41,666 nt of DNA from NCBI GenBank assembly GCA_023705905.1, contig BPTK01000007.1, positions 1 to 41,666 on the forward strand, in the 5' to 3' direction. Position 1 is the stretch's first letter. Every line of letters starts with the position of its first letter. This DNA is from Candidatus Heimdallarchaeota archaeon (GTDB lineage: Archaea; Asgardarchaeota; Heimdallarchaeia; Heimdallarchaeales; Heimdallarchaeaceae). The notes below the pieces were generated by a model that worked only from the letters and a program-made list of their open reading frames with translations, ran no database searches and had not been told where the DNA came from. The position numbers and the translations under genes are program-made. Of this stretch, positions 26,074 through 36,663 are shown one piece after another.

Positions 26074-27825
26074 ATGAAAGAGAGTATCACTCAATTCTTA
26101 GAGAAGGAATATCTCGAAACTGTAAGAATTCATCAGCTTCGTCAATTGTTTGAAAGGTATCGAAATTTAAATTCAGAGATGGTCGAAAAATTCGAACAAG
26201 AATATTCGAAGCCAAAGAATTTGATAGTATCTGCTCTATATACAGCTGATTATATAATAATGTCATCAGAAGTAAAATTTGAACTTGAAGATGATGCCAG
26301 AAGGAGAGAGATTATAGAATTCTGGATAAACTTGAACATAACTAATGATGAGATATGGTATGAACTAACTTACATTGTAGCTTTTTCATATAGAGTTGCT
26401 TCGATGCTCAGAAAACGTTACTATTATTTGATGGATAGAGGAGTTGCTAAGCAAATTGCTGCATCATTGGTAGCAGATTACTTCATTCGACACCATCTAG
26501 CATACATTTCTGATAAATTAAATATCATCCCAAATTGGTGGATAGTTTTTCTAATGGAAACTGCGATGTGTCAAACAATATTTTCAACAACTCAAAAGAA
26601 GTGGGATAACAGCCAAGAAATACTCCATTCTAATGAAAATGGCTTATTAGCACAGATAGTTGCAAATAACTTCATAGGGGAAGCTGTAGGGGAACCTAAT
26701 CAAGCAGTTCCAATACCTTATTTCAAGGATTCTTCTATATTCTATTACGCTTCATGGATGAAAGACACATCCAAAAAAGATCGGTTTGAATCACTATTAA
26801 AAGCTAAAGATTCAACTACAGTTCATAAAGAATTCAAGAAGTGTACTCCATTAATGGATGCGAATAACCCCCATATATTGAAATATATGAGACTTGCTGG
26901 AAAACACGCTATATCTTCTCCTGAAATAAATTTCATTGTTGTGAATTCTCAGACTACAGACGCTGAGGGTTGGGTTGGGCTACTTACACCTTTAGACGAT
27001 ATTAATATGAAGGAGATAGAAACTTTGTTGAAGCTAAAATTAGAGGATGTAAAAGCTTTTGAGAAATATTTAAAATATCTTCCAACAATCCAAGTCTTTC
27101 AAAGAGAAGTAAAAGAAGAGCGTGAAGTTGCTGAGGAAAAAATCGTAATAGAGGAGAAGAAGGGATTCTTCAAGAGATTATTTTCAAGATCCAAGAAAGA
27201 GAAGAAACCTGCGCCCGTTAAAGCTGTAAAAACGCCTCAAGCAATTGATAAGTGGTATAGATTGATTTTAGATGAATTACTCATCGCATGTGTTTCAGGA
27301 ATAGGATTAGGTTTGGAAATTTATGATTCGTATCGAGAAGATAATTTCGTTATAAGTGGATTAATTGAATCGGAACAAAAAGAAACTCAACCAACAGTCT
27401 TCTACTCCGAAGCTAGTGTGCCTTTTCCATCTGAATTTCTTGATCCCATTATAGGTCTTGTTGAAGTAGGTAAGCTATTTATTGGAGCTGTAAAAAATGT
27501 GGCTACAATCTCAGTTATTCCTGAAGAAGCATTCTATCTCGATAGACAAAATGAGGATCTTTATAGACTTGTAGAATTTGTTTTCGGTGAAAAACTATTA
27601 GTTGGCATATTAGCGGAAAAACAAGCTAAAACAGCAATGACACTCGCCAGACCAGAACCAAAATATCAAAGAAGATCACTTCAAAGAAAAGCCAACGAGT
27701 TCGTACATGCAAGAAGAGTCAACAAAACTGACGATGTAGGTAAGAGAACGCTTTCAAGAGAGATAAATTGGGATACGGTTAAATTAAGTTACGAGGAAAA
27801 ACCATTATTTTACAAGAAAAATTAG
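26074..27825 (+). CDS. Uncharacterised 583-aa protein with basic linker
   Basis: Long ORF; helical N-terminal half, basic linker EEKKGFFKRLFSRSKKEKKPAPVKAVKTP, C-terminal domain; no family recognised. Confidence 0.7.
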   Translation: MKESITQFLEKEYLETVRIHQLRQLFERYRNLNSEMVEKFEQEYSKPKNLIVSALYTADYIIMSSEVKFELEDDARRREIIEFWINLNITNDEIWYELTYIVAFSYRVASMLRKRYYYLMDRGVAKQIAASLVADYFIRHHLAYISDKLNIIPNWWIVFLMETAMCQTIFSTTQKKWDNSQEILHSNENGLLAQIVANNFIGEAVGEPNQAVPIPYFKDSSIFYYASWMKDTSKKDRFESLLKAKDSTTVHKEFKKCTPLMDANNPHILKYMRLAGKHAISSPEINFIVVNSQTTDAEGWVGLLTPLDDINMKEIETLLKLKLEDVKAFEKYLKYLPTIQVFQREVKEEREVAEEKIVIEEKKGFFKRLFSRSKKEKKPAPVKAVKTPQAIDKWYRLILDELLIACVSGIGLGLEIYDSYREDNFVISGLIESEQKETQPTVFYSEASVPFPSEFLDPIIGLVEVGKLFIGAVKNVATISVIPEEAFYLDRQNEDLYRLVEFVFGEKLLVGILAEKQAKTAMTLARPEPKYQRRSLQRKANEFVHARRVNKTDDVGKRTLSREINWDTVKLSYEEKPLFYKKN

Positions 27826-27935
27826 TCTCTTTTTCCAACTTTTTCTTCTTATTCGCGGAATAAACTACTAGAAACTATATATTAAATCGCGTGAATCCAT
27901 GTATAGAAAGGTAAGTGGGCTAGGGGCAAATATGT

Positions 27936-28736
27936 ATGAATGACCATAATACCAATGCTAATTTCTTCTTTTTGCGAGGAAAGGATGGATTCCTCAAAGG
28001 AAATTATCAGAATTGTATAAAGGATTTAATGTATGCTCAAGAGATGTATACAACGATAGGTAATAAAGAGAAATCTGCAGAAAGTTCACTTCTTCTAGCT
28101 TCTGCATACTTTAACATCACTCGTTTTGATCAATCAAGATTGATGTTTGCTAGAGCATATTCGAGGTTCAAAGAACTTAACAAATTAGTGAAATTAGGAG
28201 AATGTGCGTTAGCTCTTGGCGAGATTTATAAGGAAGAAGGGGAGTTCAAGCAAAGTAGACAGTATCTATTAGAATCCATACATATGTTTACAAATCTAAA
28301 AGATACAGAAAAAATAGCTGATTCATGGAAGCAACTAGCTGAAGCATATCAGATGGATCTTTCAGATTCGCATGATCATCAAGTAAGTATTGTTGAAGCT
28401 TACAAAACAGCACTTGATTATTATAAAAAGGCAAAAAATAACAGAATGAAAGCAGAATGTGAATTTGATTTAGGTCATGTTTTAATCTCCCAATCTAATC
28501 ATTCAGAAGCTTTGAAATTTCTTTCTCCAGCATTCAACTACTTCAAGGAAACAAATAATCACGATAATGTAATTACTATTGCAATACTAATTGGTCGAAT
28601 ATATTTTGAACTTAGGAAAAAACCTAAAGCTAAGGAATACATGTTCGAGGCTATAAATCAGATGAAAAAGGCTAATTATAATCCAGAAAAAATTAGTTCT
28701 GTACAAAATACAATTGTTGCCATGTTTGCGGGTTAA
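27936..28736 (+). CDS. TPR repeat protein
   Basis: FFLRGKDGFLKGNYQNCIKDLMYAQEMYTTIGNKEKSAESSLLLASAYFN and successive helix pairs. Confidence 0.8.
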   Translation: MNDHNTNANFFFLRGKDGFLKGNYQNCIKDLMYAQEMYTTIGNKEKSAESSLLLASAYFNITRFDQSRLMFARAYSRFKELNKLVKLGECALALGEIYKEEGEFKQSRQYLLESIHMFTNLKDTEKIADSWKQLAEAYQMDLSDSHDHQVSIVEAYKTALDYYKKAKNNRMKAECEFDLGHVLISQSNHSEALKFLSPAFNYFKETNNHDNVITIAILIGRIYFELRKKPKAKEYMFEAINQMKKANYNPEKISSVQNTIVAMFAG

Positions 28737-28737
28737 G

Positions 28738-30336
28738 TTAGCTCTTCAGAGCTAATAGTTGTTTATAGGATATTGCTATATCGTCAATTGGGATTAAAAT
28801 TTCAATCTTTTTGAAACGTTGTGGAGCTCGCAAAAGATCGTTTACAAATTTAATATCAAAATCCTCATTATGTTTATTTTCTCTGAGCTTCTTGGGTAAA
28901 ATGTGTCCAATTACTTGATATCCTGAGAATACCTTTCGTTTTTTCCTTAAATCTTTTTCATCCATTGTTGAACCTACAAACAAAAGAGACTGTATATCAT
29001 CATCATGGTTTAAAGCGGTAATAACAAAGATTTCCAAATTTACTAGTATGTCATCCTTACTATCTCTGTAGAAAAATTTGCTTATATTGTTCTTCAATAC
29101 GTACCTATCTTTAATTGAAATAAGTAATTTCTCTTCTATCAAGTTTCTCGAAAGTGCAAATGTGGCATCTGAATCACTGACAGCATTAGCAAATTCCACA
29201 CTTTTAGCGTTGTCACTGATTAAACATGAACTGGTGAATTTCAATGTTAGCTTTTTCAGTGACTGAGTTGTTTGTGAAGATGAAGCAAGATCATAAACCA
29301 TGGGTATCCCTAGAAGCTGAGCGAGGGTATATGCGTAACCTTTCCTAATCTTTCTTTGTTCATCATCATTTGTATAAAAAGAGAATTCTATCGCTTTTTC
29401 AAAATGAACTAAAGCTAATTTATACTCCTTGTATTCTGCAATACCATGAGCTATGGCAGAATAAAACATCGCTTTCTTATTGCGTTTTAATCCTTTTATG
29501 AAATCATCTATTTGTTTTATTGATGGTTCTAGTAAGCTTTCTGAGAGTTTCAAAATACTTGCAAGTATAGTTAAGCGTCTAGTTGCTTCATAATCTGACT
29601 TTAGAAACTTAATGGCTCGTAAAACAACACTTACACCTTTTAGTATTGTTTCTTTATTCTTCGAAACAACAGCAAGTTCGGGGTTATCAGAAAACAATTG
29701 TAAGAAGAAATCTGAAGGCATTATAATTTTTTCGTTGGGATAAGGTTTTGAAGTAATTATATCAATTATATTGGAGCAAAACTCTATTGCTTTGTTTGTT
29801 TCTTTTTTGAATAGATGCAGTAGACCTATGTTGACATCGCAAAATACGATGTTCTCATATATATTGTGTTCTTCTGACAATTCTTTAGATTTAAGAAGAA
29901 AACCCATTGCTTTTTCTTTTCCAATTGTCCTATTTATGACAAACAACATGTTGTAAACCTTAATCTGTATCTTTGGATCCTTCAATTTCTTAGCAAGAAC
30001 ATCTGCTTTTAAAACCGCTTTTTCAGCTCCCTCATAATCATTAGAAAGCAAGAATGAATCTGCTAATGCTAGGTAGAAAAATGCAGTCAATACTTTAGGA
30101 ACTAAAGGAAGTAAAACCTTTACATGACGTAATATTATCATTCCTTCATCTTTATTTTCCAAATTGAACTGTTTTTTACACTCGGTTAACATATATTCTA
30201 CAAGATCTATTATAGTCAGATTCTTTTCCAGCTGTAAATCATCCAAAATTTTAGCGAACTTAGATTTATCCTTTACTTTATTTGCGAAGGTTTGAGGTTT
30301 TGTAGACTTAAGGTAATTGTGTAATAACACGGTCAT
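28738..30336 (-). CDS. TPR-like helical repeat protein, large, with C-terminal unassigned domain
   Basis: FYLALADSFLLSNDYEGAEKAVLKADVLAKKL, CDVNIGLLHLFKKETNKAIEFCSNIIDI; C-terminal third not TPR-like. Confidence 0.65.
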   Translation of the reverse strand: MTVLLHNYLKSTKPQTFANKVKDKSKFAKILDDLQLEKNLTIIDLVEYMLTECKKQFNLENKDEGMIILRHVKVLLPLVPKVLTAFFYLALADSFLLSNDYEGAEKAVLKADVLAKKLKDPKIQIKVYNMLFVINRTIGKEKAMGFLLKSKELSEEHNIYENIVFCDVNIGLLHLFKKETNKAIEFCSNIIDIITSKPYPNEKIIMPSDFFLQLFSDNPELAVVSKNKETILKGVSVVLRAIKFLKSDYEATRRLTILASILKLSESLLEPSIKQIDDFIKGLKRNKKAMFYSAIAHGIAEYKEYKLALVHFEKAIEFSFYTNDDEQRKIRKGYAYTLAQLLGIPMVYDLASSSQTTQSLKKLTLKFTSSCLISDNAKSVEFANAVSDSDATFALSRNLIEEKLLISIKDRYVLKNNISKFFYRDSKDDILVNLEIFVITALNHDDDIQSLLFVGSTMDEKDLRKKRKVFSGYQVIGHILPKKLRENKHNEDFDIKFVNDLLRAPQRFKKIEILIPIDDIAISYKQLLALKS

Positions 30337-30412
30337 TATAACACAAATAAAGAATTGGAATAAATTTCTTTTGTTCTTCCATTTTTCTTAAAGATGGAGA
30401 AAAACGGATTTT

Positions 30413-31915
30413 TTATATGCTAATTCGCTTCTTTAGTTCTTTTGTTAAATCAGAGATTAATACTAGAGATTCTTCTCTTGTTTCTAGATCTTTAAGAGTT
30501 ACACTCTTATTTTCTAAATCTCTTTCACCAACAATAACCATATAGGGAATATTTCTGTTTATAGCATCTTGGAATTGTTTCTTACGGTTCCAGCCAAATG
30601 GGTTAAACAATGTTGCAAAGTCAGCTCTTAGAGTCGCAACTATTTCAGCTGCAACATCAGTGACATCTTTTGTCATTGATGTAACATAGACCATAGCGGG
30701 ATGTTTATACTTATCTAGCTTTCCTTGCTCTTTTAGAATGGAATAGAGAACGGTTTCACCCATACCTATTCCAGTACAAGGAATTTTTCCACCACCAAAG
30801 TTCTCTACAAGTTGATCATATCTTCCTCCTCCAGCGATTGCCCTCACAACGGAACCTGTAGTGTCATAGAATTCGAATACTATTCCTGTGTAGTAATCTA
30901 GACCTCGTGCTACTGAAGCATCGTAAATGCAAGTATCAATAACTCCAAACATTTTCAAATGGACAGCAAGCTCATTCATTTTATCTAGAACTTCTATGGT
31001 TGCTTCATCTAAATGAATCTCATTTTGCATTTGTTCAATGAAAGCTTCTGGTTTACCTCTGATATTAGAAAATGCATATAGCTGATTTGATTGTAAATCT
31101 GTTAAACCTAGTTCTTTGAATGATTTCTTGATTACGTTCTCAGCAATCTCTTGTAAGCTATCAACATAAGGAGTCAGGTTAGAATCCTTCTGAAGTATTG
31201 AACTGTATTTTTCTAACTTTGGATCCTGCATCCATACAGTTCTAACTATCATAGAAAGATCTTCAGCTTTTTCTTTCTTAATTTTCTTATCTATTAAATC
31301 CTGTTTAATGTAACTTTGAATGTGTTTTTCACGAGAATCTATAGCTCTTATGACATCAGGTATATTTTCAATACCCAGGTGATTCAGATAATTTTGAACT
31401 AATTCTCTACTATTGATTGTACAAACAAACTCGTCTTCCTTTAGTCCAGCGAGCTTAATTACTTGCGTAGTAAGAGCAATAATCTCAGCATCAGCCCCAA
31501 CGTGGTCTACACCTATAATATCAGCATTGAATTGAAAGTGTTCTTTAACCCTTCCCCTTTGAGGTGTTTCATCTCGGAAAATTCTTGGAATGGAAAACCA
31601 TCTCATAGGTTTGGGATACCTTTGATGTTGGTTAGTAATTAATCGTGCTAAAGTAGGAGTTTGTTCTGGTCTAAGAACTAATCTGCGCTTTTCTCGATCT
31701 TCCAGACTGTATATTTCGTCATACAATTCCTGTCCAGACTTGTGCTCAATTAATTTAGCATATTCTAGGGAAGGTCCCTCGTATTCCTCAAAGCCGAACT
31801 TAGTAGAAACTTCGCGCATAATATTTAGAATCTTATTGATTTCAGCATAATCCTCAGGATAGAAGTCTCTGAATCCTTTGATACCTTTAAGAATCTCTTT
31901 TAGTTCAGAATCCAT
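30413..31915 (-). CDS. hisS: Histidyl-tRNA synthetase
   Basis: IKGFRDFYPED, LVLRPEQTPTLARLI, GRVKEHFQFNADIIG, VARGLDYYTGIVFEFYD, AGGGRYDQLVENFGG. Confidence 0.96.
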   Translation of the reverse strand: MDSELKEILKGIKGFRDFYPEDYAEINKILNIMREVSTKFGFEEYEGPSLEYAKLIEHKSGQELYDEIYSLEDREKRRLVLRPEQTPTLARLITNQHQRYPKPMRWFSIPRIFRDETPQRGRVKEHFQFNADIIGVDHVGADAEIIALTTQVIKLAGLKEDEFVCTINSRELVQNYLNHLGIENIPDVIRAIDSREKHIQSYIKQDLIDKKIKKEKAEDLSMIVRTVWMQDPKLEKYSSILQKDSNLTPYVDSLQEIAENVIKKSFKELGLTDLQSNQLYAFSNIRGKPEAFIEQMQNEIHLDEATIEVLDKMNELAVHLKMFGVIDTCIYDASVARGLDYYTGIVFEFYDTTGSVVRAIAGGGRYDQLVENFGGGKIPCTGIGMGETVLYSILKEQGKLDKYKHPAMVYVTSMTKDVTDVAAEIVATLRADFATLFNPFGWNRKKQFQDAINRNIPYMVIVGERDLENKSVTLKDLETREESLVLISDLTKELKKRISI

Positions 31916-31995
31916 GGTTTATTCAAATTAAAGAATAATAGAAATTATTTAACATTATTGTTTAGCAATTGGTGTAAAAGTTTACTTGATAACCA

Positions 31996-32988
31996 CTAAT
32001 TGTTATCTAAATAGGAGATTTCAAACAATGGCATCTCTTTATCGGACCAGAAGGATTGGTTGTCAATCAAGTATTTCATTAGATAACCTGTCAAATCAGA
32101 TTCTGATATATTAGCACCTTTATTCTCTCTCAATCCTTGTATTTCCATGATGAATTCCGTTAATAATTTCATCAATAAACTGGCACCCTTTATTTCTTTA
32201 TTCTGATCAATCATATTTGTCATCAACCAACAGGATGTTTGATTGTCAGCAGCCATTACTACTTGTCGCCCGTTAAGAGTCATATAGTCAAGAATTGACT
32301 CATTACCAGATGCAAATTTGTAGCGAATGACAGGAAACATCCCTTCAGTATCATTAATTACGGATGGAGTGCGAATTCTTGCTTCAATTATACCATTATC
32401 AGTTTTAAGATAAGCAACAAAAGACTCTACAGATACTCCTGTGCTAATTAGATTTGTGATAATTGTGTTAGCTAACCAATCAATTGTTTTATTTAGATTT
32501 TCACCAGTAATCGGAGATACATTTAAACATTCAATCAATTGTCGAGGAGATGAAGATTTAAACAAATTGGAAACCTCATTGATTTCTTTCTGGTTAATCT
32601 TTTTATTCCATGTATTAATTAAAACAAGTATTGGTGAATCTTTCTTAATCCATTTCAAGGAACGAGTGAACCACTTCTTTGATTCTTTAATCTGATGTTC
32701 TTTAGTTGCATCAACAACAAAAATAAGCGCATCGGAACGAGAGATATAACTAGGCCAAAGAGAGTTTCGAAAAGGTTCTTTACCTCCCAAATCTGTCAAA
32801 CCAAGCTTCAATCCATTGATATTGACTAGTTCTTGATTAATACCATATGTTGAGTAGGTTTCAGTAATCTCTTCGTTAAGGAGCTTGTTGATAATAGTAG
32901 TTTTCCCAACACCGTCTAATCCAGCGACTGATATAGAAACATCTCTATCATCTGACAACCAAGTTGAATTTGAATTAAGATCTAACAA
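31996..32988 (-). CDS. Arf-like small GTPase with C-terminal extension
   Basis: SVAGLDGVGKTTIINKLL (G1), LGLTDLGGKEPFRNSLWPSYISRSDALIFVVDA (G3, Arf/Sar-like), INTWNKK at the G4 position, then about 140 aa of additional domain. Confidence 0.85.
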   Translation of the reverse strand: MLDLNSNSTWLSDDRDVSISVAGLDGVGKTTIINKLLNEEITETYSTYGINQELVNINGLKLGLTDLGGKEPFRNSLWPSYISRSDALIFVVDATKEHQIKESKKWFTRSLKWIKKDSPILVLINTWNKKINQKEINEVSNLFKSSSPRQLIECLNVSPITGENLNKTIDWLANTIITNLISTGVSVESFVAYLKTDNGIIEARIRTPSVINDTEGMFPVIRYKFASGNESILDYMTLNGRQVVMAADNQTSCWLMTNMIDQNKEIKGASLLMKLLTEFIMEIQGLRENKGANISESDLTGYLMKYLIDNQSFWSDKEMPLFEISYLDNN

Positions 32989-33238
32989 ACTATATTCACT
33001 TCTTTCCCTTCTTCACACTAACAGTGTGTGGTGAATCATCAGAAAACACCTAAATATTTATTGGTAATCTAATCTTAAAAATATATGCAGTTAGGTAATT
33101 AAGTCGGGAAAGTATGCTAGAAAAACAAAGAAAATATATAAGAGAATATTTTTTTCAAAATAGCAACAGTTATATATCAATGATTAGAAAAACAACTTGA
33201 AATTTATACTCAATCACTATTAGAGTGAGGTAAAAAAT

Positions 33239-34864
33239 ATGTATGGTGCTCCCGTTTATATTATGAAAGAAGGTACTGAAAGAACTCGTGGTAAAGATGC
33301 TCAAAGAAATAACATCCTTGCCGCTAGAGCAGTATCTGAAGCTATTCGTTCAGCTCTTGGTCCTAAAGGTATGGATAAAATGCTGATAGACAATTTTGGA
33401 GATACAACTGTAACAAATGATGGAGCTACAATTTTGAAAGAGATTGAAGTCAGTCATCCTGCAGCAAAATTTCTTATTGATTTATCTAAAACACAAGATC
33501 AAGAAACTGGTGATGGAACAACTACCGTTGTAGTGCTTGCTGGAGAATTACTTAAGCAAGCTGAAGAATTATTAGATATGGAGGTTCATCCCAGTATCAT
33601 TGTTGAAGGTTACAAGAACGCCCGATTTAAGGCTATTGAAATTCTAGAAGATATGGCTATAGACGTATCATTTGAAGATGATGACATTTTAAATTATGTC
33701 TCCCAAACTTCTATGTCTTCCAAAATAGTCAGTGGTGAGAAAGAGAAACTCTCTAAGATTATTGTTAAAGCTGTTAAATCTATCACTGAGGAAAAAGATG
33801 GCGAATATGTTGCTAACATTGACAATATCCAAATTCAGAAGAAGAAAGGCGGAAGTATTGATGATACAGAACTCATCGATGGAATTATCCTCGACAAAGA
33901 ATTCGTACATTCTGATATGCCCAAGAAAGTAACTGGTGCTAAAATTCTGCTTCTAGATAAGGGGCTTGAATTGAGTAAGACAGAAATTGACGCTAAAATA
34001 AACATTACAAGTCCTGACCAAATTCAAGCATTCTTAGATAATGAACAAAATATGCTCAAAGAGATGGCTGATAAAATCATTGCTTCTGGTGCTAATGTAG
34101 TACTTTGTCAGAAAGGTATTGATGACATTATTCAACATTATCTTGCAAAGGAAGGAATTTCAGCGGTTCGTAGAATTAAGAAAAGCGATATGGATAAGTT
34201 AGCAAAAGCAACAGGTGCTCAAGTTACAACAAGTCTTGATGATTTAGATCAATACATTGGAAACGCTGCACTTGCAGAAGAGAAATCTATCAGTGATGAC
34301 AACATGATCTTCATTACAGGTTGCACAAATCCTAAAGCAGTATCTATTGTTATCCGAGGTGGAACAGAGATGATAGTCAATGAAGCCGAAAGAGCAATTC
34401 ATGATGCTCTCTGTGTCGTTAGACAGGTCATTCAGGACAAAAAGGTTGTTCCAGGTGGTGGAGCTCCAGAAATTCAAATGAGTCAAAAACTTGGTGAATT
34501 CGCTAAAGCTCATACTAGCAAAGTTCAATTAGCTATTGAAAAGTTCGCTAAGGCTGTAGAAATTATCCCAAGAACTTTGGCAGAAAATGCTGGACTTGAT
34601 CCTATTGATGTGCTTGCTGAACTACATGTTCAACATAGCAATGTAGGTAATGTCTTTGGAGTTAATCCTTTTGCTTCTAAAGTAGATGACATGTCTAAAC
34701 TCAATGTTTGGGAACCAATTTCAGTCAAATTACAAGCTATCAGTAGTGCTGCTGAAGCAGCAGAAATGATCTTAAGAATTGATGACGTTATTGCCGCTAA
34801 AGAGCTATCCGGTGGTGGCCCACCCATGCCTCCTGGCGGCGGTGGAATGCCCGAAGATTATTAG
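33239..34864 (+). CDS. Thermosome subunit (group II chaperonin)
   Basis: SEAIRSALGPKGMDKMLIDNFGDTTVTNDGATILKE, QDQETGDGTTTVVVLAGELL, KVVPGGGAPEI, Gly/Pro/Met-rich C-terminus. Confidence 0.97.
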   Translation: MYGAPVYIMKEGTERTRGKDAQRNNILAARAVSEAIRSALGPKGMDKMLIDNFGDTTVTNDGATILKEIEVSHPAAKFLIDLSKTQDQETGDGTTTVVVLAGELLKQAEELLDMEVHPSIIVEGYKNARFKAIEILEDMAIDVSFEDDDILNYVSQTSMSSKIVSGEKEKLSKIIVKAVKSITEEKDGEYVANIDNIQIQKKKGGSIDDTELIDGIILDKEFVHSDMPKKVTGAKILLLDKGLELSKTEIDAKINITSPDQIQAFLDNEQNMLKEMADKIIASGANVVLCQKGIDDIIQHYLAKEGISAVRRIKKSDMDKLAKATGAQVTTSLDDLDQYIGNAALAEEKSISDDNMIFITGCTNPKAVSIVIRGGTEMIVNEAERAIHDALCVVRQVIQDKKVVPGGGAPEIQMSQKLGEFAKAHTSKVQLAIEKFAKAVEIIPRTLAENAGLDPIDVLAELHVQHSNVGNVFGVNPFASKVDDMSKLNVWEPISVKLQAISSAAEAAEMILRIDDVIAAKELSGGGPPMPPGGGGMPEDY

Positions 34865-34897
34865 AGAAAATTTTTCTCTTTTTTTATTTTTATTTTT
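34863..34897 (+). terminator. Hairpin plus T-rich tract downstream of the thermosome gene
   Basis: AGAGAAAA-T-TTTTCTCT followed by T-rich run. Confidence 0.5.
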
Positions 34898-34924
34898 CAA
34901 AAATATAGTAAAACTAAGTTCACT

Positions 34925-35155
34925 TCAAGAATAGGTCTTTAGTGCTTGAGTAACTTTGCTTAGCATTTCTTCAGTAACTTGATCTGATTCCATCTCCACT
35001 ATTGAAACCCAAGTAGAATATGCTGCCTCTCTCACACCTCTATTTGTGTCTGACATTCCTTCCACAATTATTTCTACAACCTCGTTTGTAAGTTTTAACC
35101 CACTCTCTATTGTTACTTTTTGTTGTAGATAAGTCATCTTAGTATCAATTTTCAT
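34925..35155 (-). CDS. Small HEAT-repeat-like protein
   Basis: 76 aa; VVEIIVEGMSDTNRGVREAAYSTWVSIVEM resembles one HEAT unit. Confidence 0.5.
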   Translation of the reverse strand: MKIDTKMTYLQQKVTIESGLKLTNEVVEIIVEGMSDTNRGVREAAYSTWVSIVEMESDQVTEEMLSKVTQALKTYS

Positions 35156-35277
35156 TAAGAATTTAAAACTTTTGTCCTAGAATTGTTTAAAATAGGTATG
35201 AGAGCAAGAGATTAGAGTTTAAAATGAAAGTAATGCAACAAAAAATGAGAAAAAGGTGTAGATATAGAAGTTGTATG

Positions 35278-36459
35278 TTACTCCTTTGTCATCTCACCTA
35301 TTTTCTTACCTAATTCTTTGGCTTGCTGCAAAACTTCCTCTGTCGCCGCTCCTCTGAATTCTAGTAATGGTTCAATAATTTCCCAATCTAACTCTTTCAG
35401 TTGTTCAGAAGCTTGAAGTAATGCGCGACCACTCCACAATGATGATCCAAAGAATCCCACTATCTTTTCACGTAAGTTCTTCCTCTTCATTAAATGTAAG
35501 TAATATGAGGCACCCAAAAATGGGCCTCCATCATATGTGGGAATTCCGAGTATAACACCTTTATTTTTCCATGACTCTTTCAGTAGATAACTTAGATGGT
35601 GTCTAGAAAAGTCAAGCACGGTTACAGGAACACCTGCTTCTTTAACACCTTCCACAACATAATCCACAACATGTCTTGTATTTCCGTACATTGATCCCCA
35701 AATGATTACTACTCCTGGGAGAGATTTTCTTGCAGCCAAATCAACATATAAATCAATAATTCTTTGTGGATTAGTTCGCCAGATAATACCATGAGAAGGA
35801 GCTATCATCTTGATGGTTAGAGAAGTAAGTTTTGCCATGGCTTTTTGAACATATTTCACATATTTTGCTACTATATTACTGAAGTATCTTATTGTTTCTT
35901 CATAATATTCATCTGGATTGACCTCATCGTCGAAGATTCCAACATCTAAAGCCTTATACGAACCGAAAGCATCACAGGAAAAAAGTATCTGATCCTTATC
36001 ATCATAAGTTAACATTGTTTCAGGCCAATGCACTAATGGATCCATATAAAAAACAAGTTTTCTACCCCCTAGATCAAGTTCATCACCCTCACCAACAACA
36101 ATTATGTTTTCAGTTACTCTGTAAAAATCATCTAGCATACCTTTTGCTTTTTTAGTACACACAATTGTTATCTGTGGAGCTTTTTCAAGTAATCTTAAGA
36201 GAGAGCCACTATGATCTGGTTCAATGTGATTCATAACTATATAATCAATTTCTTCAAAAGAGACCCTCTTCTCAATATTTGTTAGAAATTCGTCAACAAA
36301 CAGTATTTTCACAGCATCTATTATAGCAACTTTTTCTGTTCCTTTTACTAAATAACTATTATAGCTGACACCTTCCGGTATTGGCCATAAACCTTCAAAT
36401 AAATCTGTTTCATGGTCATTCACACCGATATAGTAAACATCTTCTGTTATTTCTTTCAT
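35278..36459 (-). CDS. Flavodiiron protein (FprA/F420H2 oxidase-like)
   Basis: MNHIEPDHSGSL diiron motif in beta-lactamase-like domain, APSHGIIWRTNP, then flavodoxin domain IIWGSMYGNTRHVVDYVVEGVKEAG. Confidence 0.93.
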   Translation of the reverse strand: MKEITEDVYYIGVNDHETDLFEGLWPIPEGVSYNSYLVKGTEKVAIIDAVKILFVDEFLTNIEKRVSFEEIDYIVMNHIEPDHSGSLLRLLEKAPQITIVCTKKAKGMLDDFYRVTENIIVVGEGDELDLGGRKLVFYMDPLVHWPETMLTYDDKDQILFSCDAFGSYKALDVGIFDDEVNPDEYYEETIRYFSNIVAKYVKYVQKAMAKLTSLTIKMIAPSHGIIWRTNPQRIIDLYVDLAARKSLPGVVIIWGSMYGNTRHVVDYVVEGVKEAGVPVTVLDFSRHHLSYLLKESWKNKGVILGIPTYDGGPFLGASYYLHLMKRKNLREKIVGFFGSSLWSGRALLQASEQLKELDWEIIEPLLEFRGAATEEVLQQAKELGKKIGEMTKE

Positions 36460-36477
36460 TTACTCACCAAATTTTCG

Positions 36478-36498
36478 ATATCATACTGATACTGATAT
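36478..36498. promoter_or_regulatory. Inverted repeat ATATCA-N9-TGATAT upstream of the flavodiiron gene
   Basis: Direct reading in the divergent flavodiiron/radA intergenic region, next to the flavodiiron start codon. Confidence 0.3.
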
Positions 36499-36663
36499 GT
36501 GTTTTAAAGAGTGGTTAAACCCTTAAAAGATATCATCAAAACGCGTGAAACAGAATATAAAAAGATTAGTGTTTATCTACTATTCATTAGGTAAATAGGT
36601 CAAAATAAATTTTTTTACCCAAAGTTTTTAACAAGCATTTATTACTTCAATATTGATAAGCAA

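Noticed and set aside
27849-27863. Inverted repeat TTATTC-GCG-GAATAA between the 583-aa gene and the TPR gene
   Set aside because: Short 6-bp arms in AT-rich DNA; could be a terminator or chance.
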